Origin: Dendrophyllia cribrosa
Lineage: Eukaryota > Cnidaria > Anthozoa > Scleractinia > Dendrophylliidae
Assembly (NCBI GenBank): GCA_024195265.1
Contig: JAJLRJ010000001.1
Span: 9,018,585-9,082,584, forward strand
Direction of reading: 5' to 3'
Length of the DNA stretch: 64,000 nucleotides
Position numbers and translations under genes: made by a program. The notes beneath the pieces are model-generated. The model saw nothing but the letters and a program-made list of their open reading frames with translations. It was not told the DNA's origin and made no database searches. Positions 20,611 to 32,621 of this stretch are shown piece by piece. The first letter of the stretch is position 1. Each line of letters starts with the position of its first letter.

Positions 20611-21896
20611 CCTTACACCTTACCCTGGAGATATTATTACCCTTCCAGCACTCTGCCTTATTTTTATTAAATTTTTGCACCTTTTGGCCAGCTCTCACAT
20701 TTAATATTCCCTTTTTCACATACCGTTTTGTCCCACGCTCACATACAAGGACATCCTTCCTTACATTTTGCACCCTAATCCATTCAGTGACAGCAACTTC
20801 TACACGTACCTTCCAGTGGTTAGGTTCTACAAAACCGTCCATTCCGATCATGTCTTGTTTCACAGCTGAAAGTTCCATCTGTATTATTGTCCGCACCGAA
20901 AAACAATTGGAGTCAGTCCATTACACAAAGAAACCAGTGCGCGAGCTGACCAAAATCAGCCCTTTCCTGCAGGCTAAACTTGACTCCAAACTATAGGCCT
21001 GTCACAACTGCCGTGGTCGAGACCATCTACCTACTACTTTCTGCTACCACAGGGCCATCGTCAGAGTCAGCTGCAATCATGACTGCCTTATTAGATGGCG
21101 ACCTCCTTGGTATTACCACGTCTTTTTCGAGACAAAGTTTATCTTGTGCTTTATCTACTTCTCGAGTAAAACCATCTAATAAGGCAGCTCTCTCAATACA
21201 TGCTAGTGCAGCAGTCAAAATCCTACCAATCGCCGGACTTCTTGTGGGTCATTGACAAATTCTACAGACAACGATATGAAGACAAAGCCCGGCACTTGTA
21301 CATTTTATTTTTAGCGAAAGCTCCCCCAGGGACAGTGGAATGTGCTTTCCAACTATATCCCACAATTTTTCACGGTTCTGATTTCTGCTGGGGGGATTAG
21401 CCCACCAAACCTTAATTTAGTCTATTCTCCTTTGGTTGTTGTTGGTGGTCGAATATTAGTTTTCTGTGTAGTTGTTATTTGTAGTTTATATTTTACCGTA
21501 TATTACCATAATTGCTTTTTATTGAATCCCCGAGACCGCCATACCACGTAGCTCGGTTTATGCCGCGGTCCAGGCACAAAAATGAAATATAAAAATTTAA
21601 TACCATAAAACAAATCAAACAGACAACAGTATTTCAAGCTTTCATGCTATGCTTTTTGATGATGATTTTTTTAAATTGCTCGACCCAGGAGGGTTTGAGC
21701 TAAGGTCAGAGGAGTGTGATAACACAAAATTAGGAATTTGATTTTTTTTTTCGCTTTAGCTGTTCAAAATAGAAAAACCAAAGTAGAAAATATTTCTCTT
21801 ACTTTTCAGTTCAGTAAACCGTAACTATCACCTGTTCATAATCACTAAGCGTGAAACATATGAACATGCATGCCATGTCCAAATGTAAGATAATGT
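20611..21896. other. unassigned sequence between LTR-A copies
   Basis: Open frames of 60-104 codons occur on both strands (for example 20582-20896 on -, basic; 20980-21255 on +), but I recognise none of them. The composition at 20600-21400 is less AT-rich than the flanks and could be pol of another diverged element. 21560-21896 is plain AT-rich DNA. Confidence 0.3.
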
Positions 21897-23321
21897 TAAG
21901 AAAAACAATGTGATATTCATAAAAACTTAATTGTGATCTATGTGAGTAAAGAGTTGTACCTTTTTTAGCAAGTTAAAACTATAAAACATAAGATATATTT
22001 GCATTTAAGAATATTTCAATATTCTACAAACTTCTATTTATTTCTTTTAAAAACAATCACAGATAAGTGATGGCATGGGACTTCCCTTAGATAATGGGAC
22101 CAATGTTTAATTTGTATAGGTAATCATACGGTTTCGAGTTCAATTTGGGATTAATTTGCACGAGTGAGTTTTTCAAAAAGCTCAAAATTGCACGAGCCGC
22201 TTTGGCGAGTGCAATTTGAGCTTTTTGAAAAACTCACAAGTGCAAGTTAATCCCAAATTGAACGAGAAAACCGTATGATTACTTATTAATAATTATTATA
22301 CATGAAAAAATTTGCATCCATTTTTGTTTGGAAATTTTTTTTTTTTTGGAATTTTTTTTTTTTTGGGCAAAAAAAAAGAGAAAAAAATTTTTTTTTCGAT
22401 TTGCAATTTGCACTGGTGTTACACTTTTTGCACCGGTGTTACACTTGAACTGCACTGCTCTTAGCCAATCAGAATCGAGTAATTTTTTCATGTATATTAT
22501 TAAGGTACTTAAGAATTTGGTGTAAACAACTAAAAAAGAATGCAACCTTCCGAACGTTCAGTACAACCAAAGGCAACACCCATTCTTATGCTAAAACTCT
22601 CTTTTATTTTAGATCTTGCAATTTTACCGAATTTCTGACAGTTGAAAACCAATGAACTGAAAATTCTCCATTTTATTCATAATTCAGTCAGGGACAGCTT
22701 GTCTCCAAAATTGACACTTGTTCCCCCTTTTTCCAAAGATTATCTTTAAAAGGGTTTTTTGGAGTCTTTATTAATTTAGCATGTGAAACTTTAGGTTTCC
22801 TAGCTATCTTTATCTCTCACCCACTTTCTGCAATTGAGTCAATACAGAATAAAGGGCGTTGTCTTTTGTTTACTACAAACCAAACTATTAACTGTGATTT
22901 TAGTTATGAAAATGTATGAAAAACTTAAATATAACTTCACCAAATTGTAACTTGGAGTTTAAACTATAGTCTGATTATATTCATTTACTATTAAGCAACT
23001 CTTTTCATACAGGAAAAGTTTTGCATAGAACATTTTAACACCAGCTTTAATTATATGATAATCAAGCAAAACATATATGTTGCAATTAGCATAGTGGTGA
23101 TCAATTATGTATACTCAATTAACGATATCAGAACATAAAAATATGAGCATTGCGAACAACAGTAAGTAAGAAGAAAGCTAAAGAAGAGTAACTGAAGAGA
23201 AGAAAGCTATGTCAATAAACCTATAGCTGAGAATACTGTTGTGCTGTTATCCTGGACTTCTGTTTCGCTTGAGTGGGTCCTCCCTGAGACGGCGTAAGAC
23301 TTTGCTTCTTTACAGTGGTGC
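21897..23321 (+). repeat. LTR-A, long copy split by a MITE
   Basis: Starts TGTTAAGAAAAACAATGTG and ends GCTTCTTTACA followed by GTGGTGCAGTAACC. All LTR-A landmarks occur in order, and this copy shows the full 3' part (GTCTGATTATATTC, AAGCAAAACATATATGTTGC, CAATAAACCTATAGC polyadenylation region near 23216). It is about 1.4 kb because a composite foldback element is inserted at about 22112-22507. Confidence 0.7.
22112..22507. mobile_element. composite foldback MITE inserted in LTR-A
   Basis: 22120-22282 is a long imperfect palindrome (GTAATCATACGG to CCGTATGATTAC, including TTTGGGATTAATTTGCAC and its complement). It is followed by a second inverted-repeat module 22286-22503 (TTATACATGAAAAAATT and AATTTTTTCATGTATA). 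The inner part has long T and A runs and CCAATCAG. The flanks match continuous LTR-A in other copies (AATTT before, AAGAATTTGGTGTAAAC after), which proves it is an insertion. Superfamily unknown. Confidence 0.75.
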
Positions 23322-23470
23322 AGTAACCTGGGAAGTCCATGTCTGAAGAATTACCTCCATGCATTGAGCAAGAACAAGAATCAGAATCAGAATGAGACTC
23401 AAAACCAGAACAAATGATTGCCGTGGGAGACTAAGAGGGGTCGTCTTTTAGAATCTTGATAATGCTGTGA
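23322..23470 (+). pseudogene. leader and acidic ORF relic after LTR-A
   Basis: GTGGTGCAGTAACC, then ATG TCT GAA GAA TTA, a Gln/Glu-rich stretch and MIAVGD with a stop. This corresponds to the VIAAGDEEG core of the acidic pre-gag ORF. It is truncated after about 150 bp. Confidence 0.45.
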
Positions 23471-23850
23471 CTAAACTTATAGTTAATTCAATCAGTTTCT
23501 TATGAATTTGTTCCAAAACCATTTTTCAGGCCATACCACAATGGCATTTTGTTTTTTCTGTTTTGTAATAACTCAAGTACTATTTAATTTTCCCTTAGGT
23601 TGCCAATTTATCGGAATCAAATGTTTCATGTGCTTTGCTGCCCCCTCTGAACACCCTTCGAAGTCCTTGCCTTGTTGTGGCAAGCACAATCACGAGACTT
23701 GCCTTCTTGGCTGTCTCCAGTATGCCAAGGTGTTCAATGCGCGACAGATGTCCTCACTGTCGCACTTTGCTAACTTTGTATTATTCTCATTAGGACATCC
23801 CTAGGGGACCTAACCGATACTTTTTTGAGTGGGTTAGTATTTTAAGTGAT
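23471..23850. other. repeat-derived, unassigned
   Basis: A 100-codon frame (23502-23804) with several Cys residues has no recognisable domain. The segment TTTTTCAGGCCATACCACAA at about 23523 also occurs at about 15044, so it is part of a dispersed repeat rather than a unique gene. Confidence 0.35.
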
Positions 23851-24105
23851 GAGAAATGTAAGTCAATAAAACTATAGTTGAGAATATTGTTGTGTTATTA
23901 TACTGGACCTCAACTTTGCTTTTGAGCAGTCCTCCCTATTGGGCATTAAACATTTGTCCCATTGCAGTGGTGCAGTAACCGGGAGGAGTCTATGTTGAAA
24001 GATTTATCTTCGTTGACGTGGAAATGCATCAGAAAGAACAAGAACCAGAACAAGAACTTGTGATCGCTGTGGGAAATGGAGAGTCATCTTGTAGAAGCCA
24101 CCAGA
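23851..24105 (+). repeat. LTR end of a related family plus leader
   Basis: GTCAATAAAACTATAGTTGAG and GAATATTGTTGTG parallel 23212-23245. The LTR end CCCATTGCA is followed by GTGGTGCAGTAACC and a leader reading EPEQELVIAVGNGE. It is a second, diverged LTR plus acidic leader and lacks the rest of the element. Confidence 0.5.
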
Positions 24106-24117
24106 TCTAACAAGATT

Positions 24118-24335
24118 CACTCTCAAACACGGCTAAACCATTGACATTCGAAGACATACCCATCACTATAAAATGACTAGGACAACATTGAATTTTACGA
24201 TTGCTGTAAAACTATTGGACTGAAAACTCTAAGAAAGAATAAACAAGTATTCCTGAGAAAGCGAGTGGTTCTCCTTCCTGTTGAGAAGTCCAGAAGCTTA
24301 ATGTTCAGGATGTTGAAAGTTCTCTCAACATACGT
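24118..24335 (+). repeat. LTR-B family copy
   Basis: Collinear with 10685-10899 (CACTATAAAATGACTAGGAC, GAATAAACAAGTATTCCTGA, GAAAGCGAGTGGTTCTCC). No internal region is attached. Confidence 0.6.
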
Positions 24336-25020
24336 CACTTCAAGTAACTTCAAGTAACTTGACTCCCGACTACCTTGTAGCCTTGCCAGTGTTGTACAAG
24401 GCACACCCCTTTCACGCAAGAAAGAGTCACATAGTAACACAGAAAAGAGTGGAGATGATGCCAAGAGCCAGGCAAGTAACAGTAAGACGATTGCAGGTGA
24501 TATGATAGAGCAGAGACAAGACTAAACAAATTACAGAAATTTGCCTTCAATACTTGTTGTTGTTGTAAGCCAGTGGAATTTTGAAGATTCAGATATTGTC
24601 TCCTTGAAAGCCATCAGAAAAACTAGAAGATCCATTCAGCCTGTATCTCCCTAAGGAAAGACTAAACAAGAGATGAAAGCAGATGTGGAAGGATCAAGTG
24701 GAAAGAAGGAAATGCATAATAGAATTGTAGCAGTAGAAGTGTTCAACTTACTTGTCCTTGGGCTGGTGAGGTTTTAGATTTATTAGCCAACAGGCATCAC
24801 CTGGTAGCCAAGCCTTAGGCTCGAGCTTTCAGTCGTGCGCTGCGTTCACTTTTTTTTCAGTTGGGCTCTGTGCTCACTTGATTTTGATTGCACTCCACGC
24901 TCACCGAGCTCAACTTGAAGGCAAGTCTACAAACACCAGAATTATCTGATTGTCTGAATACTAATAAATTGATGTTGTGCTTTTTATGTTTGATTTATTG
25001 GTGAGATTATTACTGTACAA
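24336..25020. other. no gene seen
   Basis: Short frames only. A tandem CAAGTAACTT sits near 24345-24360. The composition is ordinary. Confidence 0.3.
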
Positions 25021-25254
25021 TCATGCGGAGCTTGTTGATTGTCCACCAGTGACAATGAAAGAGTTAGACGATATAGAGTTACAAGTAAAAGTACATGCTG
25101 AACAGAAAATGACGAAACTTGACTTGCTTGTCCTTTCTGAATTCAAAGGATTGTTTGGTTGTGCTTCATCTTCTTTCTGATCGTCACGCTGCTTCTTCTT
25201 GGGAGTATTGCAATCACTTGAAACTTTCGCGAAAAAGGAGTCTATTCTTTTCAT
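25021..25254 (-). pseudogene. possible hAT-type N-terminal exon fragment
   Basis: Reads MKRIDSFFAKVS, then KKKQRDDQKEDE. This layout (Met-Lys-Arg, IDSFF, basic stretch) is common at the start of hAT/ZMYM-like transposase proteins in invertebrates. No BED finger or catalytic region follows. It is a weak assignment from a short N-terminus. Confidence 0.2.
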
Positions 25255-25589
25255 GCTTGGTTAAGCACCCTAATCAAGCATGGTGAACGAGCCATGATCA
25301 AAATCCAAGATGGCGATGATCAAATTACAAGATGGCAGCCTTTCAGTGAGTTACTGGGCCCCACTAGTGTTCAGTCTTCCCAGCAGTCTTTTGCTGGAAT
25401 CAGCCATGGAGTTATCGATCGTAAAATGCGAGAACTTTTTATGTGGTTAAATAAATAATTTAAGCAAAGTTAACCTCGAGCCAATGCGCCCAGCGGTTTT
25501 CCCCATGGCGGTACGTGACTTGCGGGGCGGCCTCAGGGGTTTTTGCAGGATGCTTCTGTGACTCATGTTACATCCTCGTGGCTTTTTGA

Positions 25590-25662
25590 GCTTGATCTTT
25601 GTGGATCAATTGTGCTTGATCGTTACAGATCAATTTTGCTTGATCGTTGTGGATCAATTTGC
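25590..25662 (+). repeat. three copies of a 24-bp tandem repeat
   Basis: The unit is approximately GCTTGATCGTTGTGGATCAA followed by TTTT, repeated three times with a few substitutions. It lies about 40 bp upstream of the likely ATG at 25699. Confidence 0.75.
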
Positions 25663-25698
25663 TACTTTGAGGAAAATCTTCGCGGATTTGGGCTTACA

Positions 25699-26592
25699 AT
25701 GACTCAACGGACAACCCGCAACAGTCGCGATGCGGCTGATGCCGCCATTCATCACGCGGAGCAAGCGGAGGGGTCGCTCGATCCAGCGAATAATGGTGCT
25801 TCGACAAACCTTGGCTTGCCGCCCCCATCTGTGAACTCCGTGCCTGGCGCTGGTCAACCGACTCCACAGTTCCTCGCCACTGTTGTGCAAGCTGTTAAAG
25901 CTGCGTTAGCAGCAGACCAAGCTTCGTGTCCTCGCTCGGAGCCTTCGGTGTTGCCTGGCGCAACCGATGGAGTGGCTGTGGGAACGAGTGGTGTTTTACC
26001 TGGAGCTGCTGGCGGGAACATTCTTGCTCCGGACTTGGGCACTCAGGCTTCGTCTTTTCTGGCATCTGGGGCAGGTCTCCCAACGCACTCCTCGACTTCT
26101 CAGGCCTCGTCATCGCAAGGTAGGCCAGCTGTTATTGTACCTTCTTTCGTTCCAACATTTACAGCCCCGAACCCGTCGATTGTCCTGTCTTGCGCGTCCG
26201 CTACCACCGGACTTGCACCTCGTGCAATTTTCTCGAATGTTGTGCCCTCGATTGCGGCGCCTATTCTCCACCAACCTTTTGTAGTCGGCCCTGGTTTTTC
26301 TCCCATCCCAGCCAAATTAGTGACTCAGATCGTGACCGGGAAGTTTGTAGAGCTCAGCGAACTTTTGTCTTCAAACATTGCCCTATCAGAGTCGGAACCC
26401 CAACTTTTGTTCGACGGTCGTATGGTGCTAACTTCCACTCCAAAAAAGCCGAAACACCACATCGAGGACATCTCGACGTGGATGGAGGCCTTTGCGATTT
26501 ATTGTCTGGTGCTGACCGCATCTTTCCCGCACCGCTGCAAGGACTTGTGGCAGTATCAATTGCTGATCCTCCACACCTACCATCAGTTTGGT
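25699..26592 (+). CDS. DIRS-type retroelement gag-like protein (partial)
   Basis: Open from 25543. ATG 25699 (MTQRTTRNSRDAADAAIHHA) is the likelier start because the upstream part is a tandem repeat. The N-terminal 200 residues are Pro/Ser/Ala-rich low complexity. The conserved part is at 26280-26592: FSPIPAKLVTQIVTGKFVEL, LLFDGRMVLTSTPKKP, IEDISTWMEAFAIYCLVL, SFPHRCKDLWQYQLLILHTY. I recognise this block as the gag-like ORF of tyrosine-recombinase (DIRS-like) retroelements, which is very frequent in coral genomes. Homology ends at HQFG, where GTAAAC could be a donor or a truncation point. The frame is otherwise intact over about 300 residues. No RT or recombinase follows. Confidence 0.6.
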
Positions 26593-27228
26593 AAACTATT
26601 TTTTTTCTTTATTTATCATTTCAAAACCTCTTCTAACATGACTAGCCCAGAGGCTAGTGGTACTCAAATTTTACTAGGCCTGGGCTAGTGGACTACTGCT
26701 AAGGTCGAGTACTGTGACTAAGATGTTCTTTTTCAATTTTAACTGATGTATTGGAACTTCTGCTTCCAGATATATATATTTGTGCCATCCTGCGACCTTG
26801 GAAGAATGTCACCACCAAGGCAGTGATAATGGTGGTGACAATGCCATTAAAATGGTGATGAAAAGGCACAGTGTATTATCATCAGAAAGTGAATTATTTT
26901 TACCTATTTTCTTGAATTAATGTTGACTGACATTTTAGGAGTGGCTTTGATTTTCAATAAGAGGTTGAAAGTGCCACAAGAGAAAAAGGCACATTGCATT
27001 TTATCCATTAATATAATGCAATCATAAAATCTAACAATAGGGCTAAGTTCCTCATGACATTAGCAATTTTAGAGTTTTAAAAACATTTTGCTGGCTTGCG
27101 GACTTTACTGTTGGAGTCATTTTTCAACCCTCACTAAAATTAACAAGATCAATCATTCAATTATTACTTTGCTTCGGTTTCTACATCATTAACCTTTTTG
27201 CATTTATTATTTTTTTGAACCTTTCATT
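26593..27228. other. AT-rich noncoding
   Basis: Contains a short inverted pair, TGACTAGCCCAGAGGCTAGT and TAGGCCTGGGCTAGTGG (26637-26690), and a TGGTG-rich patch near 26830. No gene is visible. Confidence 0.35.
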
Positions 27229-27582
27229 ATGATTATTGCTTTAATTGTTTTTATTATGACTATCATTGTTGTTTTCATTAGGACTATTGTTGTTTACATT
27301 ACGACTATTGTTGTTTACATTACGACTATTGTTGTTTACATTACGACTATTGTTGTTTACATTACGACTATTGTTGTTTACATTACGACTATTGTTGTTT
27401 TCATTACGACTATTGTTGTTTTCATTACCACTATTGTTGTTTTCATTACGACTATTGTTGTTTTCATTACGACTATTGTTGTTTTCATTACGACTATCAT
27501 TGTTGTTTTCATTACAACTATCATTGTTGTTTTCATTAGGACTATTGTTGTTTTAATCATGACTATCATTGTTGTTTCATAA
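27229..27582 (+). repeat. 21-bp minisatellite
   Basis: About 15-16 copies of a 21-bp unit, ATTACGACTATTGTTGTTTAC or the same with TTTTC at the end, with diverged and 24-bp variants at both edges. Because 21 is a multiple of three, all frames stay open, which produces spurious ORFs on both strands. Confidence 0.95.
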
Positions 27583-27723
27583 TGAGTCACACAAGAGCAA
27601 ATTTTGTTTATTTATTTATGTAAAACACATGTTAGTGCAACCTCATGTTTCAAAAATTTTCCAATTTTGAAAATTTTGTTTAATACTACCCACCCCAAAA
27701 TTAGGAACCTAGATTCCGCTGGC

Positions 27724-27840
27724 AATTAAGATCCGGCGCCAGGGACGAGGCAATCAGCACAGTCCTTGGCTAGTATCTCTATATTTCTATAAATATTTTG
27801 AAGCATTTCTACATTCACCACATCGCTGGTGTAATGCACA
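27724..27840. repeat. dispersed repeat, second copy
   Basis: Similar to 13990-14110: GGCGCCAGGGACGAGG, TATTTTGAAGCATTT and ATCGCTGGTGTAATGC. The family is not identified. Confidence 0.45.
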
Positions 27841-28025
27841 TACTAATGTTTTGGATTAAGTAGCTAAGACGTGTTTTCCTTTATTCTGAGCGGAAATGTG
27901 ACCCTTTAAAAGTGACTATCCGCCATTGTCACGTTACTGGCGGTCAGCATGCGAGTATATGCAATATTCATTAAACCCACTGACCGGTGTAACGCTGGCT
28001 CTGCACGAGAATTTTACACTGTTAG

Positions 28026-28219
28026 CGAATGGGATAAAGTGACGTCAAAGGCTCAAACATACCTCACAGGTTTATTATAATAACAATAAGTATTGAAAAT
28101 CACGCAAAAAGCAACAAGAACATTGGACTTGTTCTTTGTGCAATTTTCTATGATGATTGTTATTATAATTTCAACCCGTGAGGTATGTTTGAGCCTTTAA
28201 TGTCACTTTATCCCATTCA
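28026..28219. mobile_element. foldback MITE
   Basis: The terminal inverted repeat of about 60 bp runs from GAATGGGATAAAGTGACGTC to its complement ending TATCCCATTC. GGCTCAAACATACCTCAC is mirrored by GTGAGGTATGTTTGAGCC. The short central spacer has no coding content. No clear target duplication is visible. Confidence 0.85.
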
Positions 28220-28408
28220 CAACCAAGCCTAGTAGGAACAAGGTTGATTAATGGCGGCCGTAAATTCTTGGACATATGTTAAAATAAAATGACTTCTGAT
28301 GTTCGTAATGGATTGAAATTTGGCAAGATGAGTAAGAAAGTCTAATTGTACACAAAGATGTAAAAAAATGAAAATCAAATTTGATTGCAGTTGCACTTTA
28401 ACACAGAT

Positions 28409-28690
28409 ATTTTATCTTTGTATGTTATTTGTGGAAGAGAGGAGATCTGCTGTAACTGTCACTCAATGAATCTGTTACCAGGAAACTGAACTTTTCTTTA
28501 CAAGGGTTTAAAATAATAATTATTTTTTACCTGGAAATCACCAATGTTTGTCATATTTTCATTCCTTTTTTGCTTGCCAACTGTAAAAACATATAATTAT
28601 ATATAAACAATGACACTTTAAGGATTAATATGATGAGAAAGCTGACAACAAAAGGGTTGTAAAAAAGCCGAGAAGTTAACTCTTTCCTGT
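28409..28690. repeat. local direct duplication, copy 1
   Basis: Collinear with 29157-29465: GAGATCTGCTGTAACTGTCA, GTTACCAGGAAACTGA, CTTTTTTGCTTGCCAACTGT, GCTGACAACAAAAGGGTTGT. Compared with copy 2 it lacks 44 bp between two occurrences of GATTTCCAG (on the - strand). Confidence 0.85.
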
Positions 28691-28828
28691 TTTAGTTGTT
28701 ATTTCATTTTATTTTTCTTGTTTGTCAGATTACAAGTGCTTATGCAAAGAATTTTTTTAAAGAAATTTTCTTGGAATAGGGGATTTAAGATCCTCAGGCA
28801 ATTATTTTTTTAAAATTAAACAAGTTGC

Positions 28829-29125
28829 TGGCATTGCTACAATTAGCTGCAAAATTGTTGAGACATTCACAAAAAACACTCACTTTTATAAAAAAAATCA
28901 TGCCTCGAAAAACAAAAGAACAATATATTTCCCTCACAACCCCCCCCCCCCTCCCCTGTTCAATGTTGTTAGCCAAAGTTTTGGACATGGCACCGGTCAC
29001 AAAACAACATCGTTAAGGGGGGAGGGGTAAGGAAAGGTACATTTGTAGCAATGGTGCACTTCTTCCAAAAAAGCACTTGTGAATGAAAGTGTCTCAACTA
29101 CTTTTGCAGCTAATCTAGCTACAAC
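28829..29125. mobile_element. imperfect foldback element between the duplicates
   Basis: GCTACAATTAGCTGCAAAAT with GTTGAGAC at the left is mirrored by GTCTCAACTACTTTTGCAGC and TAATCTAGCTAC at the right. The interior has a poly-C run (28939-28953) facing a G-rich run (29017-29029), which gives a long weak hairpin. Confidence 0.6.
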
Positions 29126-29156
29126 AGCCTTCTCCATTGAAATCTGTTTAACAGAT

Positions 29157-29465
29157 ATTATCTTTGTATGATTGTGGTAGGAGAAGAGATCTGCTGTAAC
29201 TGTCACTCAATGAAATATCCGTTACCAGGAAACTGATCTTTACTTTACATGGGTTTAAAATAATATATTTACCTGGAAATCAGCCTTTTCAGTTTGTCGC
29301 TGCTTTCCTGGAATGACTGGAAATCGCCAATGTCAGTCGTATTTTCATTCCTTTTTTGCTTGCCAACTGTAAAAACATTTATAAACAATGACACTTTAAG
29401 GATAAATATGGTGAGAAAGCTGACAACAAAAGGGTTGTAAAAAAGCTGAGAAGTTAACTCTTTCC
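29157..29465. repeat. local direct duplication, copy 2
   Basis: Second copy of 28409-28690. On the - strand, TTTTTACAG precedes and CAG|GTAAAT follows a 93-bp block (29277-29369) that has one open frame (GKQKRNENTTDIGDFQ and on), so the duplicated unit may carry an exon. Confidence 0.85.
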
Positions 29466-32400
29466 CCTCTGCGCGTCAGCATTTAAGCTCAATTTTCAAC
29501 CTTTGATTTTTTATTAGTTTAAACCTCATTTAATTATCCTCCAAACACTCGTTAATAATTCATAAGCATATTAGCCTGTCACACGACGTAAATCCATCAC
29601 GTGCATGGACCTTTATACCTGGTAATCCATGGTCATTCTGAAAAGCCTGGTGGCGGATTTGATTTCAGTCCCAAGGGGAGTGCAGGGCTGATTGTTTTTT
29701 ACCTCATTAGTATTCTTTATATAAAAAAGTTACCCTCATTAGTATTCTTTATATAAAGAATATTAATAAAGGTAAAAGACAATAGGTTTCTTTTCCTTAT
29801 TAGTAATCTTTTTTTAAAAATACTAATGTTGGTAGTAATTATTCAGGATTCTTAGTACAACAAATGGTGACTTTTGCCATTCTATATGGAATCTTCTCCA
29901 ACAAAATAAGCAACCAACAGTTTAGCAAGTAAGCCGTTATTTGAATGACACCAGCGCCCACGTGTAAATTGGTAGGAAAGCGAGTGGTTCAGAGATGCTA
30001 GCTGCTTATTTCTACTCCTTCAATGCCAATGAATAAAAATTGTTAGACATATTATCCACCGTACCTGTCAACTTTGGTATAGCATTTTTAATGGATTATT
30101 TTTTTCCTCAGAACTTTAAAATCCCAAAACTTTCGACAGTTGCCGGGAAGCCATGGTCACCTCGTCGAAGCCAGTGTGGCACATGTGCTGTATGCTAATC
30201 AGTCTACTTGTTTTTCTCGTATGCTAATATCCTCTTTGCACAAAAAGCACATTTGTTTGATCTCCGTAGGGACACGCTTTTGGCGGTTCGTGTTTGAAGC
30301 CGTTCAAAACACTCACAGCACGTGTTTTATCAAGTCTAAAAATTCTCGCGCTTCCCGCTCGAATTTTTAAACGTGATAAAACACTGCTGTTCGTGTTTTA
30401 AACATTACTTCACACAACTTAAACAAAATCTCAAAGGATCGTTCACGTATTAAAGCAAAGATAATTACCCACTCATTCAGTCATTCGAACAGAAATTTTT
30501 GTCCGAGGAACAGTGTCGAAACAGTGGAAACTTAATTCGACGAAGAAATCGTAGGTCAATTTCATCGGCTCATGAAGCTGGCATAAAACCAGCATCTGGC
30601 CTGCAATCCTGAGCCATTTTTCATTCCACCTCCTTAAACATTCCCGGCCAGCTGTTATTGGCGTCATATCTTGACACAAAAGCTGTTATTTCCAAGAAAA
30701 AAATACGGAGAAACCTCCAAAATCCTTCGATGAGTTGAAAAATTATACGCCAGGCGTTCTGGGCAACTGCTCATGAAGACATGGGGCGAACATGGGTCAC
30801 GTCTTGGCTGGCGCCCTCGTTCCTCGCGGCTTTCCGCGGGGAGCAGCGAAATCGGATACGTCTGCGCGCAGGCTAGTTTTTTTTTTATGAGGGGTCATCT
30901 CCGCCAAAATCCTGTTTCAAATTCTGTTATGTAGAAACTGTATATTTTATTACTTTACATCAAATTCTTTTCTCAAGACAGTACAACTGAAATTGTACCA
31001 ACAGAATAGTCAGAACTGAAATTGAACCAATAACTACCTTTTTTAACATCCCAAGAACCCTAGTATGACTAGTATGATTGCAAACATCCCCCCTCTGGAG
31101 TTTGAAATTTCAGGCATAACACGCTTAAGAAACATTAACGCCTGCCTCGCCCCCATTTTCGCGTGGCCATTATCCATTCGCTAATGTTTTTTCGTTTCTC
31201 GCTCGATGGGAAAGAGAAACTGCTTGTAGTCTAAATTTTAAATAAAAAAGGAAACAAATTATCGCAAATTAAAATGGTCTCGACCTTTCATAATTGAATT
31301 CCTGCGTTAAAATAATGTAGAAATCATGTACAGAAAGAAAAGAAGGTAAAAGAAAATAAGATAATTTTATGAGATAGATGAGAGCGCGACAAAAGGGCAC
31401 CCAGGGTACGTTGTTTTAGGACCAATATTTTCGTATGCTGAGGGCTCCATCCTCGCAGAATTAAAAGCCGTACAGTCACATTTTTTCTGATAATTTCTCT
31501 GATCCTATTTTCTCAGTTCAGAGCAATAAAGCTCCATCGTGAGACAAATTGTAGTGATCGTTTAATCGAAGTTACCGAAGTTAGTAAACCTAACAGTGCC
31601 CCAAACAGAAAATTTTGAAAGCAAAACATCGTAACTGGCACTTTAAAGTGAATTTGCCATTTTTGCGAATCACTGTATTAGAATAACGTAGAAATAATAT
31701 ACAGAAGTAAAAAGAAAACAAAACGAAACGCACTTTACTCTGATTCAAACCCGTACCGTTCGAACGCGAAACCACACACTGCACCAATTGACCATGAATG
31801 ATCGGCATAAATAATAAGGACAACTGATTTGGATACTCATGAGCAGTAAAATCGACTAATAGCATCTAACAAAAATGCGTCCATGGATCGACAAAGAATG
31901 CAGGTCAAACTCCAATATTCTCCTGTAAGCTAAACATTAACTTACAGGAGATAAAAATAAGAGACTACTCGCAGTCTAGCGCCAGTTGTCTATTGTTTGT
32001 GAAAAATAAACCCAGTAGAAAAGACCATAACAGAAACTGTGTGCTTTTAGGACAATTTGTTCAGCAAAAAAACTGTTATTAAAAGGAGGCGAAAAAAAAC
32101 GAAGGATAAAAAAGAAATATAGCTAGGAGACCGAACAGTGGTAATGGCAGTGAAGAAGGAAATGTACATTGTTGTGTCATTTTCCGTGCCCCCAGCACAA
32201 AAATGACAGAAAAGAACTGTAGACCTCGCCGAAAAAGAATCCCAACGCAGAGTTTTAAAACCTTCTTTCACACTAGTCAACATTATTTTTCTATGAACAA
32301 TGAACTGTCTTTATGTTTAGCTTAAAACAAAGTAATTCTTTTGATCGAAACAGCTGGCGGTATTGACTCACTTTTCACTAGAAATGCGCATTATAATGTG

Positions 32401-32620
32401 TTTTGCTTAGTAACATTTCTCGAGTTCTTCTATTTTTTGCCGAGATCGGCTTTTTCAATCTTTAGATGCAGTTGTTTTCCATTTCCTACTTTTTAGGTAT
32501 TTTATAATAGTTTGCTTTCAAGGAAATCTTTGGTTCAAGATATTCAAAATGAGAGCACCTTAACAGAGTTTCAGTCCACAAGAAAAGCCGAAAGCATGCA
32601 TGAGTTAATTTATTTATCTT
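29466..32620. other. no established gene; small hairpins and one candidate exon
   Basis: Small inverted repeats lie at about 29694-29850 (TTAGTATTCTTTATATAAAG and its complement) and 30303-30407 (GTTTTATCAAG and CGTGATAAAAC). On the - strand 30479-30682 is open for 68 codons between an acceptor-like AATAACAG and a donor-like GG|GTAATT. Weak duplication links 31304-31350 and 31676-31720. I see nothing else that is supported. Confidence 0.3.
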
Positions 32621-32621
32621 T

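Noticed and set aside
27229..27590. Hydrophobic repetitive ORFs on both strands
   Set aside because: Pure translation of the 21-bp minisatellite.
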